64,000 bases of DNA, from contig DASPNM010000028.1 of the NCBI GenBank assembly GCA_035626515.1, positions 62,001-126,000 of the forward strand, written 5' to 3'. The translations under genes were made by a program, and so were the position numbers. The notes beneath the pieces were generated by a model, which worked only from the letters and a program-made list of their open reading frames with translations, did no database searches and was not told where the DNA came from. Source of the stretch: DASPNM01 sp035626515. GTDB lineage: Bacteria; Bacteroidota; Bacteroidia; Chitinophagales; Chitinophagaceae. Every line of letters starts with the position of its first letter. Positions within the stretch are counted from its first letter, which is position 1. Positions 34,105 through 43,019 of this stretch are shown piece by piece.

Positions 34105-35178
34105 ATGAAAACGATGCTTAAGAGTGTGTTGCTGGTCACGGGAACCGCGGCGGTGATGAGCTCCTGCGTGAAGCAGGAAGCCCTCTCGCACCTGAATCCC
34201 GGTGCCGCTAGTGTGCTGAACTCCACAATTACCACCATTGTGTTGCTGCAGGCAAACCAGAACAATACTGCCGGCACATTCACATGGTCGGCCGCCGATT
34301 TCGGCTACAAGGCTGCCGTGAATTATACGCTGCAGTTTGCCAAGGACGGTAATTTCGGCTCTTCCGCGACGATGACCGAAGTAAACGTGGGAACTGCGAA
34401 GTCGAAGACGTTCACCGTGAAGGAACTTAACGACAAGATGCAGGAGATTATGGGCGACGGCGTTCCGACGCAGGTTCGCGCGCGCGTCAAAGCGGATGTC
34501 GGCTCCGGTGTGGCGCCCATCTATTCGAATGTGGTTACGATGACCGTCACTTCCTATTTGGATATTGTAACCTATACCTATCCGGACGCGATGAACATCG
34601 CAGGCAACTACCAGGGGTGGAATCCGGCCACCGCACCTCAGATCGTGCGGACGCGCAACGGGGGCTACCAGCATTATGAGGGCTACATTGTGTTCAACGA
34701 TGCTTCGCCGCAATTCAAGATGGTGAAGGGAAATAACTGGGGCGCGGGCGATTTCGGCAGCGCCGGCGGTAGTAATTTGGGCAACGGCGGTCCCAACCTG
34801 ACATTGCCCGCTGGAGGTCCCGGCATTGCCGGTCTCTACCGCATCCGCGCGAATACGACGGCCATGACCTGGAGCTACAACAAGATCAACACCTTTGGCA
34901 TTATCGGCAGCGCGACGGCCGGAGGCTGGGGCGCGAGCACACCGATGGTCTTCAATGCTTCGAACGGATCATGGAGCATCACGACCGACCTCGTGGTGGG
35001 TGAAATGAAGTTCCGCGCCAATAACGACTGGGGGATCAATTTCGGCGACAACAGTCCTGCGGACGGCAAGCCTGAATACGACGGGGCAAACATTGCCGTG
35101 CCTTCAGCGGGGAATTACACGATCACGCTGAACATCGGCATCGGAGGAAATTACAGCTATAAGCTGCGCCGAAACTAA
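34105..35178 (+). CDS. SusE-like surface glycan-binding lipoprotein
   Basis: 357 residues. Lipobox VMSSC (Cys15). An N-terminal SusE-type Ig domain (about 30-150; FTWSAADFGYKAAVNYTLQF) and two C-terminal carbohydrate-binding modules of the SusE/SusF kind, one opening AGNYQGWNPATAP and one opening IGSATAGGWGASTPM. It should bind polysaccharide at the cell surface and help feed SusCD. 37 bases after susD. A strong terminator follows, so the operon probably ends here. Confidence 0.9.
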   Translation: MKTMLKSVLLVTGTAAVMSSCVKQEALSHLNPGAASVLNSTITTIVLLQANQNNTAGTFTWSAADFGYKAAVNYTLQFAKDGNFGSSATMTEVNVGTAKSKTFTVKELNDKMQEIMGDGVPTQVRARVKADVGSGVAPIYSNVVTMTVTSYLDIVTYTYPDAMNIAGNYQGWNPATAPQIVRTRNGGYQHYEGYIVFNDASPQFKMVKGNNWGAGDFGSAGGSNLGNGGPNLTLPAGGPGIAGLYRIRANTTAMTWSYNKINTFGIIGSATAGGWGASTPMVFNASNGSWSITTDLVVGEMKFRANNDWGINFGDNSPADGKPEYDGANIAVPSAGNYTITLNIGIGGNYSYKLRRN

Positions 35179-35198
35179 GAACGTACTTGCTGTGTTTG

Positions 35199-35233
35199 CA
35201 GGGGACGGTTGCTCAACTGTCCCCTGTTTTTTT
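35199..35233 (+). terminator. Rho-independent terminator after the susCDE-like operon
   Basis: Stem CAGGGGACGGTT / AACTGTCCCCTG (12 bp with one G-T wobble), 4-nt loop, followed by seven T. It separates the Sus operon from the GH2-GH53 gene, which must have its own promoter or depend on read-through. Confidence 0.9.
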
Positions 35234-35270
35234 GGTGCGCTTTTCAGTTAATTTGTGACATATACTCAAC

Positions 35271-38200
35271 ATGAAGCGCATTTTTTTTATAACGCTGGGA
35301 CTGCTTCTCGTGGTCTTTGCCCCGGCGCAGCGGCAACATGAGAATTTCGACAGCGGCTGGCTATTTCATTTCGGGCATGCGGCCATCCCGGAAAAAGATT
35401 TCAACTACGGCATCAGCAATATTTTTTCAAAATCGGGCGCTGCACCCGGCACGGCGATCGATCCGAAATTCGACGACAGCAAATGGAGGCGCCTGGACCT
35501 TCCCCACGACTGGGCCGTGGAGCTGCCCTTCGTATACCGCGACCATCCCGATGTGATGGCGCATGGGTATAAGCCTGTGGGCGGGATGTTCCCTGAAACC
35601 AGCGTCGGCTGGTACAGAAAACATTTTACCATTCCTGTCAGCGATTCCGGACAACGCTTTCGCCTGCAGTTCGACGGTGTATTTCGCGACGCGCAGTTTT
35701 GGGTGAACGGATTTTACCTGGGGAATAACCAGAGCGGCTATATCGGTGAGAGTTACGACATCACCGACTTCATCCAGTTCGGACGCGACAACGTAATAGT
35801 GGTTCGGGCGGATGCGACACAGTACGAGGGATGGTTTTACGAAGGCGCCGGGATTTACCGGCATGTCTGGCTTATACGTCATAACGCCGTGCACATTCCG
35901 CCCGACCGAATTTTCGCGTGGTCTGATGTGAGCGGAGCTCGCGCAACCATAAATGTGCAAACCGAACCGCGGAATGATTCGGGTCATTCGCAGGTCATCA
36001 CGGTGAGTGCCTACCTGGCGGAACGGGACGGAAGGATCGTTGCGCGTTCCGCCGAACAGCGGGTCAGCATTGGACCGGGCAGCGTTAGTTCTGCGAAAAA
36101 CGTGATTGCCGTCCGTTCTTTCCGTCCCTGGGATCTCGACGACCCCTATCTCTATCGAATTGTTGTAGAGGTGCGACAGGGGAATCGTGTTCTTGACCGG
36201 CAGGTGCTGCGTTTCGGAATCAGGAAAATTGAAATCAGGACCGACGGGGTGTTTCTGAATGGAAAACATGTGAAGCTGAAAGGGGTCAACTGTCACCAGG
36301 ATCACGCGGGCGTGGGGGCCGCTTTGCCCGACTATTTGCAGTATTACCGCGTCCGGTTGCTGAAAAATATGGGAGCCAATTCCTATCGTGCGAGTCACAA
36401 TCCCCCAACCCCGGAATTACTGGACGCCTGCGACAGCCTGGGAATGCTGGTGATGGATGAAACCAGGTTGCTGAACAGCGGTCCGGAATACATGAACCAG
36501 TTTGAGCGGCTCCTGCGTCGCGACCGGAGCCGCACCTCCGTATTCATGTGGAGCATCGGGAACGAAGAAGGATGGATCCATACCACGGGAACGGGTAAAA
36601 GAATCGCGGAAACGTTCATCAAAAAGCAGCGCGAGCTGGATCCCACCCGCACCTGCACCTATGCCGCCGATGTGCCCAATGTATTTCGCGGCATCAACGA
36701 AGTGATCCCGGTGAGAAGCTTCAACTATCGCCAGTTCGCCGTTGCGGATTACCACCGCGATCACCCGCACCAGCCGATCATTGGCACTGAAATGGGAAGT
36801 ACGGTGACGACCCGCGGGATCTTCGAGAAGGACAGCATTCGCGGCTACGTACCGGACCAGGACATCACCGCGCCCTGGTGGGCAAGTCGCGCCGAGGAAT
36901 GGTGGCCGCTGGCGGCAAATAATGATTACTGGCTGGGAGGTTTTGTGTGGACCGGATTCGATTACCGAGGGGAACCGACACCTTTTCGCTGGCCGAATAT
37001 CAATTCCCATTTCGGGATCATGGACATGTGCGGGTTCCCGAAAAACATCTACTATTATTACCAGGGCTGGTGGAGCGAAAAGGACGTGCTGCACATTTCC
37101 CCGCACTGGAATTTTCGGGAAAAGGGACCGGGATGGAATAAACCCAAAGGGGATCTCATGGACGTGTGGGTGAATTCAAACGCAGATTCTGTGGAGCTTT
37201 TTATCAATGGGAAAAGCATGGGGAGAAAGAACATGCCGCGAAACAGTCATTTGAAATGGACCATTAACTACGAGCCGGGGAGCGTGGAGGCGGTTGCGGT
37301 TCGAAACGGGAAAAGATTTTCGAAGAAGATAGAAACCACGGGTCTGCCGGTGGAGGTGGTGGTGACGCCTTACAAAACGACGATGCTTGCCGACGGCAGG
37401 GACGCCACGGTAATCAATATCTCGGTGCTGGACCGGGAGGGTCGGGAAGTACCGAATGCTGACAATCTCATCCATTTTACCCTCGAGGGCGATGGAAAGA
37501 TCATTGGAGTAGGGAATGGCGATCCCAGCAGTCACGAACCGGACAAATGGCCCGACGGAAGCTGGCAGCGGCGACTTTTCAATGGAAGATGTCAGGTAAT
37601 TGTGCAATCCGGGTACCGGCCCGGAATGATCAAATTCACCGCGAAAGCAACCGGGCTCTGGAGCGGTGGCACCGACATTCAGATCATTCCCCCGCGAAAT
37701 GTGTTCCAGCCTGCGCCCGACAGGAGCTATTCTTTCCGTCCGCCGGCACAAAAGGAAATGGACAGGATGCTGGGCGCGGATATCTCTTTTTTGCCCGAGC
37801 TGGAGGCACGGGGGATGAAATTTTCCGACCGGGGGGTCGAAAAAGACGCCATTCAAATCCTGAAGGACCACGGCTTCAATTACGTGCGGCTTCGAATCTT
37901 CAATGACCCGGCACACGACAGCGGCTATGCCCCGAAAAAAGGTTTCTGTGATCTTGAGAACACGAAGAAAATGGCGAAGCGCGTGAAGGCAGCGGGCATG
38001 AAGCTACTCCTGGATTTCCATTACAGCGATTACTGGGCCGATCCGGGAAAACAGTACAAGCCCGCAGCGTGGAAAGACCTTTCGTTTCCCGACCTGAAGA
38101 AAGCCATGTATGATTTTACGCGCCGCGTTATCCGGGAGCTGAAGGAGCAGGGCACCACGCCCGACATGGTGCAGATCGGAAATGAAATTAATCACGGTAT

Positions 38201-38675
38201 TCTCTGGCCTGAAGGGAATGTGAGCAACATGGATCAGCTTGCCCAGCTCCTCAATGCGGGGACTGCCGCCGTGAAGGAAGTGGATCCGAATATCGTCATG
38301 ATGCTGCACGTCGCACTGGGAGGACAGAATGACGAATCGGTATTTTTCATTGACAATATGATCGCGCGCGGCGTGTATTTCGACGTAATCGGGCAGTCGT
38401 GGTATCCAAAATGGCACGGCACACTTGACGATCTGCGTGATAATTTATACGATCTCGTGCGCCGTTACAACAAGGATATCTACGTGGTGGAGTATTCGCA
38501 CCGGAAAGAAGAAGTAAACCGCATTGCGTTCGATTTGCCGAATGGCAGGGGAAAAGGCACCTGCATCTGGGAGCCTTTGAATACCTGGGAAAAGATATTT
38601 GATGATTCCGGGCGCGCCAATCAGCTTATCAATCTGTATGATGAGTTCAGGAAGTTGTACCTGGATGGAGAATGA
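35271..38675 (+). CDS. GH2 beta-galactosidase fused to GH53 endo-beta-1,4-galactanase
   Basis: 1134 residues with a signal peptide (ending FAPAQ), so probably periplasmic or surface. GH2 part: N-terminal jelly-roll, Ig domain, catalytic barrel with acid/base Glu432 (MWSIGNEEGW) and nucleophile Glu507 (IIGTEMGS), then beta domains including YYYYQGWWSEK. From about residue 830 a complete GH53 domain follows: GADISFLPELEARG, acid/base Glu972 (QIGNEINHGILWP), nucleophile Glu1074 (IYVVEYSH), ending at residue 1134. GH53 cuts internal beta-1,4-galactan bonds; GH2 removes terminal galactose, so one polypeptide could do both steps. No frameshift or stop lies at the joint. A TTAATTTG -7-like element lies 15 bases upstream. 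It is on the same strand as susCDE. Confidence 0.92.
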   Translation: MKRIFFITLGLLLVVFAPAQRQHENFDSGWLFHFGHAAIPEKDFNYGISNIFSKSGAAPGTAIDPKFDDSKWRRLDLPHDWAVELPFVYRDHPDVMAHGYKPVGGMFPETSVGWYRKHFTIPVSDSGQRFRLQFDGVFRDAQFWVNGFYLGNNQSGYIGESYDITDFIQFGRDNVIVVRADATQYEGWFYEGAGIYRHVWLIRHNAVHIPPDRIFAWSDVSGARATINVQTEPRNDSGHSQVITVSAYLAERDGRIVARSAEQRVSIGPGSVSSAKNVIAVRSFRPWDLDDPYLYRIVVEVRQGNRVLDRQVLRFGIRKIEIRTDGVFLNGKHVKLKGVNCHQDHAGVGAALPDYLQYYRVRLLKNMGANSYRASHNPPTPELLDACDSLGMLVMDETRLLNSGPEYMNQFERLLRRDRSRTSVFMWSIGNEEGWIHTTGTGKRIAETFIKKQRELDPTRTCTYAADVPNVFRGINEVIPVRSFNYRQFAVADYHRDHPHQPIIGTEMGSTVTTRGIFEKDSIRGYVPDQDITAPWWASRAEEWWPLAANNDYWLGGFVWTGFDYRGEPTPFRWPNINSHFGIMDMCGFPKNIYYYYQGWWSEKDVLHISPHWNFREKGPGWNKPKGDLMDVWVNSNADSVELFINGKSMGRKNMPRNSHLKWTINYEPGSVEAVAVRNGKRFSKKIETTGLPVEVVVTPYKTTMLADGRDATVINISVLDREGREVPNADNLIHFTLEGDGKIIGVGNGDPSSHEPDKWPDGSWQRRLFNGRCQVIVQSGYRPGMIKFTAKATGLWSGGTDIQIIPPRNVFQPAPDRSYSFRPPAQKEMDRMLGADISFLPELEARGMKFSDRGVEKDAIQILKDHGFNYVRLRIFNDPAHDSGYAPKKGFCDLENTKKMAKRVKAAGMKLLLDFHYSDYWADPGKQYKPAAWKDLSFPDLKKAMYDFTRRVIRELKEQGTTPDMVQIGNEINHGILWPEGNVSNMDQLAQLLNAGTAAVKEVDPNIVMMLHVALGGQNDESVFFIDNMIARGVYFDVIGQSWYPKWHGTLDDLRDNLYDLVRRYNKDIYVVEYSHRKEEVNRIAFDLPNGRGKGTCIWEPLNTWEKIFDDSGRANQLINLYDEFRKLYLDGE

Positions 38676-38694
38676 GCCACCCAGAAGTTGACTA

Positions 38695-38753
38695 AGTCTC
38701 CCCCCTGGGGGAGATTTAGAGGGGGCCGGTCTTTCCCCCTGGGGGGCCTGGCC
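38695..38753. repeat. GC-rich inverted repeats between convergent genes
   Basis: TCTCCCCCCTGGGGGAGA folds on itself, and TTTCCCCCTGGGGGGCC follows 30 bases on. The string GGGGGAGATTTAGAGGGGG is a word I remember as common in Bacteroidota intergenic DNA. It may terminate transcription from both sides, but lacks T-tracts. Confidence 0.5.
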
Positions 38754-40517
38754 TCATTGCTTCACGAACAGCGCAGAGGCGAACTGGTTAGGCGACTGCA
38801 CCGTGTACGTATATATTCCCGGGAAAAGGTTGCCCAGTTCGTGACTCCAGTTGTTGGGGCCTGCATTCACGCTGCGCGTAAGGGATCGCACCACAATTCC
38901 ATTGTGCTTTACGATCCGGATATTGACTGGCTCCGTACGCGTCGAAAAGAAGTACACGTTCAGATGGTTCGCGACCGGGTTGGGCGAAAGATGCAGTACT
39001 GACTGGTGAATGCCAACGTGTCTGCATTTCCTCGCCTCGCACCCACCATAATAAGTTATTCGCACGCAAACTTCATAGTTGCCGGGATGGTTGTAGTGGT
39101 GGAGCACCGTATAGGGGCCGGTGTAATTCTCCGGATAATTGATGCAGGTGTCGCGGCCGTCGCCGAAGTTCCAGCAAATCTGTCTCGGCTTCCTCTGGGC
39201 GCTATGCCACGGCAGGGCCCGGAAGGCTGCGGTGAGCAGGTTGGAGCTCATCGGTATCCGCTCGAAGTCGGCCTGGCAGGTTTCGTGAGGAGGAACACGT
39301 ATTTCCCGGCATTTTCTTGCTTCGCAACCACCATAATACAGGATAGACACGCACACTTCATATGCGCCCGGATGCTGGTAGTTATGCGCCACGATGTATG
39401 GGCCGGTATAGGTCGACGGGTAGTTAATGCAGGTATCGGTCCCGTCGCCGAAGCGCCAGCAAATTCGCTGCGGCTTCCGGTTCAGGTTGTGCCAAGGCAG
39501 CGCCCTGAAATACGCCCGAAGCGGGTTGTTGGACGGATTGTGCAGCCGCTCGAAATCCGCGCGGCAACTGTCGTGCCCAACTATCCGCACTTCCCTGCAC
39601 TTTCGCGCCTCACAGCCACCATAGTAATTTATCCGGACGCATACCTCGTAATTGCCGGGCTGCGCGTACGTGTGATTGACCGTGTAAGGGCCGATGTAGG
39701 CACTCGAATAATTGATACATGTATCCGTTCCGTCACCGAACGTCCAGCAAATCCGCTGCGGCTTCCGTTGATTGCTGTGCCAGGGAAGGGCGCGGAATGT
39801 GGCGCGCAGGGGATTGTTGTTGCTGTTTAGATTGATCCGTTCAAAATCTGCGCGACAACTATCAACGTGACCTACGCGGGTAAACCGGCATTTCCTGGCC
39901 TCGCAGCCTTCCTGGTAAATGATGGTAACGCAAACCCGGAATTCGCCAGCGCGCGGGTAGGTATGACTAACCGTGTATGGCCCCTGGTAAGTGCTCGCAT
40001 ATTGCACGCAAACATTACTGCCATCCCCAAAATCCCAGCAAATGCGAACCGGCCGGCGGTTCTGCGAGTGCCAGGGAATGGCGCGAAACGTTGCTGTCAG
40101 AGGATTGGAAGTCGTCGGCAACCGCTCGAAATCTGCCGAGCAGCTATCGGTCGCAACCGCTACGGGATGGCACGCGTCGGCTTCGCATCCTCCCTGGTAG
40201 CGGATCCGCACACATACATTGTAAGTACCCGAATGCGCGTATTGATGGAAAACGGTGTACCCATTGGCCGGCGGGTGGTTTGGGTCGTAATTGATACAGG
40301 TATCGGAACCATCCCCAAAGTTCCAGCAAATGCGTTCGGGCCGGCGCTGCTCGCTGTGCCAGGGAAGCGCGGTAAACAGGCGCCCCAGCTGGCTGTTGCT
40401 TGATGGGGAGGAGCTAAAGGCCGCGCGGCAACTGTCGTGTTCCGGGGCCTGAGCCTCAACGGTGGGGCTTGCCAGGAAGAAGGACAGTCCGGCGAGCAGT
40501 GCGTAAAGTTTTCTCAT
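38754..40517 (-). CDS. T9SS-secreted protein with five Cys-rich PKD-like repeats
   Basis: 587 residues. Signal peptide (ending TVEAQ), then five tandem units of about 95 residues. Each has the pattern DSC(R)ADFER ... FRALPWHSxxRxPxRICW, then FGDGxDTCINY, GPYTVxHxY, YEVCVRI and YYGGCEARKC, so six conserved cysteines per repeat. The WxFGDG and HxYxxPGxYxVCV segments are those of a PKD fold. A type A T9SS tail ends the protein (LHLSPNPVANHLNVYF ... FPGIYTYTV). It is probably a surface or secreted adhesin or binding protein stabilised by disulfides. First and last units are the most diverged. It lies convergent to the GH2-GH53 gene, with no obvious functional link. Confidence 0.9.
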   Translation of the reverse strand: MRKLYALLAGLSFFLASPTVEAQAPEHDSCRAAFSSSPSSNSQLGRLFTALPWHSEQRRPERICWNFGDGSDTCINYDPNHPPANGYTVFHQYAHSGTYNVCVRIRYQGGCEADACHPVAVATDSCSADFERLPTTSNPLTATFRAIPWHSQNRRPVRICWDFGDGSNVCVQYASTYQGPYTVSHTYPRAGEFRVCVTIIYQEGCEARKCRFTRVGHVDSCRADFERINLNSNNNPLRATFRALPWHSNQRKPQRICWTFGDGTDTCINYSSAYIGPYTVNHTYAQPGNYEVCVRINYYGGCEARKCREVRIVGHDSCRADFERLHNPSNNPLRAYFRALPWHNLNRKPQRICWRFGDGTDTCINYPSTYTGPYIVAHNYQHPGAYEVCVSILYYGGCEARKCREIRVPPHETCQADFERIPMSSNLLTAAFRALPWHSAQRKPRQICWNFGDGRDTCINYPENYTGPYTVLHHYNHPGNYEVCVRITYYGGCEARKCRHVGIHQSVLHLSPNPVANHLNVYFFSTRTEPVNIRIVKHNGIVVRSLTRSVNAGPNNWSHELGNLFPGIYTYTVQSPNQFASALFVKQ

Positions 40518-40617
40518 GGTCGACTCTTTTAAAGATGGAGTACGGTTTACCCAGGGCCAGCCATCTGACTGCCGCCGCTGCGCGGGGTTTAACAGGCCTT
40601 TAAGTTTTCCGGCGATT

Positions 40618-41160
40618 TCAGCCTACCGTCTTCTGGTGGTCAATGATAAATTGGATCAGCTCCTCCAGGGATGTGTCAATGCGGGAAACAGCGTCGCGGA
40701 TATCCTCACGGCTCACCTGGGCGGCGAAGGAAGGGGATTTCAGGCGCTTTAGCACGCTCCCGACTTCAAGTCCCTCGTACCGGGTAGGCCGGATCAGCGC
40801 GGCGGCGTGGACAAACCCCGAAAGCTCGTCGATGGCATAGATCATCTTGTCCATCCGGCTTACGGGCTCGACGCCGAAATACCCGGGACCGTGCGAAGCA
40901 ATACAATGAATCACGTCGGGATCAATATTTCGTCGTTCCAGTTCTTCGATAATGACGCTGCAGTGTTGGTCGGGGTATTTTTCCCAGTCGGCATCGTGGA
41001 GCAGTCCGGCCAGCTCCCATTTCCGGGCGGTGTCCTCGTCCGCATTTTCGCGTTCGAGTGCCCAGGCGCGCATATTCGCCGCCACCTGGCGCATGTGAAG
41101 CCTTAACCGATCATTGGTCACCCAGTCATTCAGCAGCGCTTGTGCTTCCTCGATCGACAT
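40618..41160 (-). CDS. HD-domain hydrolase
   Basis: 180 residues from MSIEEAQALL; an upstream start at 41220 would add 20 unsupported residues. HD-superfamily metal site: His near HMRQVAANMRAWA, then LLHDADWEKYPDQH (the HD pair) and a later HGPGYFG. These small HD proteins (HDIG-like) are probably phosphohydrolases; the substrate is unknown. C-terminal helices follow. It is monocistronic. Confidence 0.87.
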   Translation of the reverse strand: MSIEEAQALLNDWVTNDRLRLHMRQVAANMRAWALERENADEDTARKWELAGLLHDADWEKYPDQHCSVIIEELERRNIDPDVIHCIASHGPGYFGVEPVSRMDKMIYAIDELSGFVHAAALIRPTRYEGLEVGSVLKRLKSPSFAAQVSREDIRDAVSRIDTSLEELIQFIIDHQKTVG

Positions 41161-41256
41161 AAGGTTTCCTTTGTTTTTCGGATCCCCGAAGTTGCTGCGT
41201 CCGAGATGACGGGAGTTCATAAAAAATACAGTAAGGCAATTTACGCAGTGCGCGAC

Positions 41257-41283
41257 AAAAAAAGGGCCCCGCGAAGGAGCCCC
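41257..41283 (-). terminator. Terminator of the SWIB gene
   Basis: On the minus strand: stem GGGCTCC / GGGGCCC (one G-T wobble), loop TTCGC, then seven T. It lies 23 bases after the SWIB stop codon. Confidence 0.8.
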
Positions 41284-41305
41284 AAATCAGATTGCGTTGC
41301 CGCGA

Positions 41306-41647
41306 TTACTTCACGTGCCGGTTTACAACCTTTGCCAGCTCGAACATCGAGATCTGATCTTTGCCGAACAGTGGACGGAGCTTACCATCGGCGTTGATCA
41401 TTCTGCGGTTTCGCTTGTCCTGCAGGTTGTTCTTCTTGATATAGTCCCAGATCTTCTTTACAACCTGTGTTCTCGGTAATGGCTTGCTGCCTACCACTTC
41501 AGCGAGCGTGTTGCTGGGCTGGAGGGGAGCCATAAATGCTGCGTTTGGTTTGCGTGCTGATTTTTTCTTAGCTGCTTTTTTCGCAGGAGCTCTCTTAGCG
41601 GCTTTTTTGGTTGTCTTCTTTTTGGCGGCTTTTTTCGCTTTTGCCAT
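41306..41647 (-). CDS. SWIB/MDM2-domain protein with Lys/Ala-rich histone-like tail
   Basis: 113 residues. The first about 33 residues are Lys/Ala repeats (KKAAKKKTTKKAAKRAPAKK), resembling histone H1 tails. The rest is a SWIB/MDM2 domain (LAEVVGSKPLPRTQVVKKIW, then INADGKLRPLFGKDQISMFE). SWIB domains are best known from eukaryotic chromatin remodellers; bacterial forms are found in Chlamydia and Bacteroidota. It is probably a nucleoid-associated DNA-binding protein. It has its own terminator and a 16-bp perfect palindrome upstream. Confidence 0.9.
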   Translation of the reverse strand: MAKAKKAAKKKTTKKAAKRAPAKKAAKKKSARKPNAAFMAPLQPSNTLAEVVGSKPLPRTQVVKKIWDYIKKNNLQDKRNRRMINADGKLRPLFGKDQISMFELAKVVNRHVK

Positions 41648-41668
41648 GGTGATTGGAATTTAGGGTTA

Positions 41669-41684
41669 GTAAAAACGTTTTTAC
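41669..41684. promoter_or_regulatory. Perfect 16-bp palindrome upstream of the SWIB gene
   Basis: GTAAAAACGTTTTTAC, perfect two-fold symmetry with central CG, 22 bases upstream of the SWIB start and 140 bases upstream of the divergent M23 gene. The shape resembles LacI/GalR-type operators, but no such regulator is in the window. Confidence 0.5.
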
Positions 41685-41823
41685 AGCTTGCTAATATAAT
41701 AGCTTATCTAATATGTCCCCAAAAGAGTTTTCCATAGGGAGTGAGTATCTGTTTTCGGACCGTAAGCCTTAGTAATTTTTTCACTAATTCCGGCGTTTGA
41801 TTTGCGTACGGAGCGCCACCTGT

Positions 41824-42972
41824 ATGAGCAAACATTTTACGCTTGTAATTTTACTGGTCAGTCTCTTCACCGTCTCCTGCAACTCGCGGATCAAGCACCT
41901 GTTTGGGAAGAAAACTCCTCGCGAGCGCTATGAGCAGAAAATGGACGAGCTGGATCTCGACGAAACTCCTGAAGGCCGGGAATGGAAAGCCGTTTCCATG
42001 CGCTCACTGGCGGAGCCCGTGTCGATGACAGTTCCTTTCAACATTAGGGGACAGTTTCCGGTGGGCAAGCCTCGCGCACTAGGGTTTGAATTTCGCGCAA
42101 AACGAGGCGAAAAAATCGATTTTCAGCTCACGAAAGACACCCCCGCCCTGGTGATTTACGCCGATGTATTTGTTGCGGGCGGCGGAGAGCCGCTGGTTTC
42201 CGCCGAAGTGGACAGTTCGCGATTCAGCTTCGAAGCTGAAGAAACGGAAACCTACATTCTCAGATTGCAGCCACAACTGCAGCAAGCCGGATTTTACCGT
42301 CTTTCTGTGAGCTCCGGTCCCTCGCTCGGATTTCCGGTAGGGCACCGGTCCGCCCGCGTGGGAAGTTTCTGGGGTGATGATCGCGACGGCGGCCGCAGGA
42401 AACACGAGGGTATTGATATTTTTGCACCGAAGCGCGCTCCTGCCGTGGCAGCTGCCGATGGCTACGTAACTTCCGTCGGCGACGGAGGACTAGGAGGCAA
42501 AACAGTGTGGTTGCGGCCCGAGGGAAAAAATTATTCGCTTTACTACGCACATTTGGATGAGCAGCTCGTGCACGTGGGACAATACGTAAAAAAAGGAGAG
42601 GTGCTTGGACTGGTTGGAAACACCGGCAATGCGAGAACAACTCCCCCTCATCTTCATTTCGGGATTTACAGTTATGGTGGCGCGACAGATCCGCTTCCGT
42701 TTGTGAACCCAAATACGCGCACGGCTGCTGCACCCGACGCACGGCCTATTCCAGCGGCTGTTCGTCTGACAAAGTCGCAAAAGACCGAACAGGGAGCCCT
42801 GGTGCACGCGAATACGTTGCTTGTTCCGCTCGCGCTGTCCGCGCAGGGTTACCTGGCAGAGTTGCCCGATGGGAAGATCATCAGCGCTGCGTTCGGAGCG
42901 GTGCGGACATTATCGCAAAGCACAGGTGTGCCGGTGGCGGGAAAGAATAAAACTGCCACACGCAGATCGTGA
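41824..42972 (+). CDS. M23 family peptidase lipoprotein
   Basis: 382 residues from MSKHFTLVIL. Lipobox TVSC (Cys19). An N-terminal beta-rich region (to about 175) precedes the LytM/M23 domain with zinc ligands His194 and Asp198 (HEGIDIF) and HLH at 276-278 (PPHLHFGIY). A C-terminal segment of about 85 residues after the domain looks SH3-like but is not clearly assignable. M23 peptidases cut peptide cross-bridges in peptidoglycan; with an intact site this one is probably active. It is followed at once by the DUF2231-Rieske gene. Confidence 0.92.
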   Translation: MSKHFTLVILLVSLFTVSCNSRIKHLFGKKTPRERYEQKMDELDLDETPEGREWKAVSMRSLAEPVSMTVPFNIRGQFPVGKPRALGFEFRAKRGEKIDFQLTKDTPALVIYADVFVAGGGEPLVSAEVDSSRFSFEAEETETYILRLQPQLQQAGFYRLSVSSGPSLGFPVGHRSARVGSFWGDDRDGGRRKHEGIDIFAPKRAPAVAAADGYVTSVGDGGLGGKTVWLRPEGKNYSLYYAHLDEQLVHVGQYVKKGEVLGLVGNTGNARTTPPHLHFGIYSYGGATDPLPFVNPNTRTAAAPDARPIPAAVRLTKSQKTEQGALVHANTLLVPLALSAQGYLAELPDGKIISAAFGAVRTLSQSTGVPVAGKNKTATRRS

Positions 42973-43019
42973 TCTCGCTGTTAGGGGCAGAGTTTTTGAT
43001 GCTGCATTGGAAAAACAGC

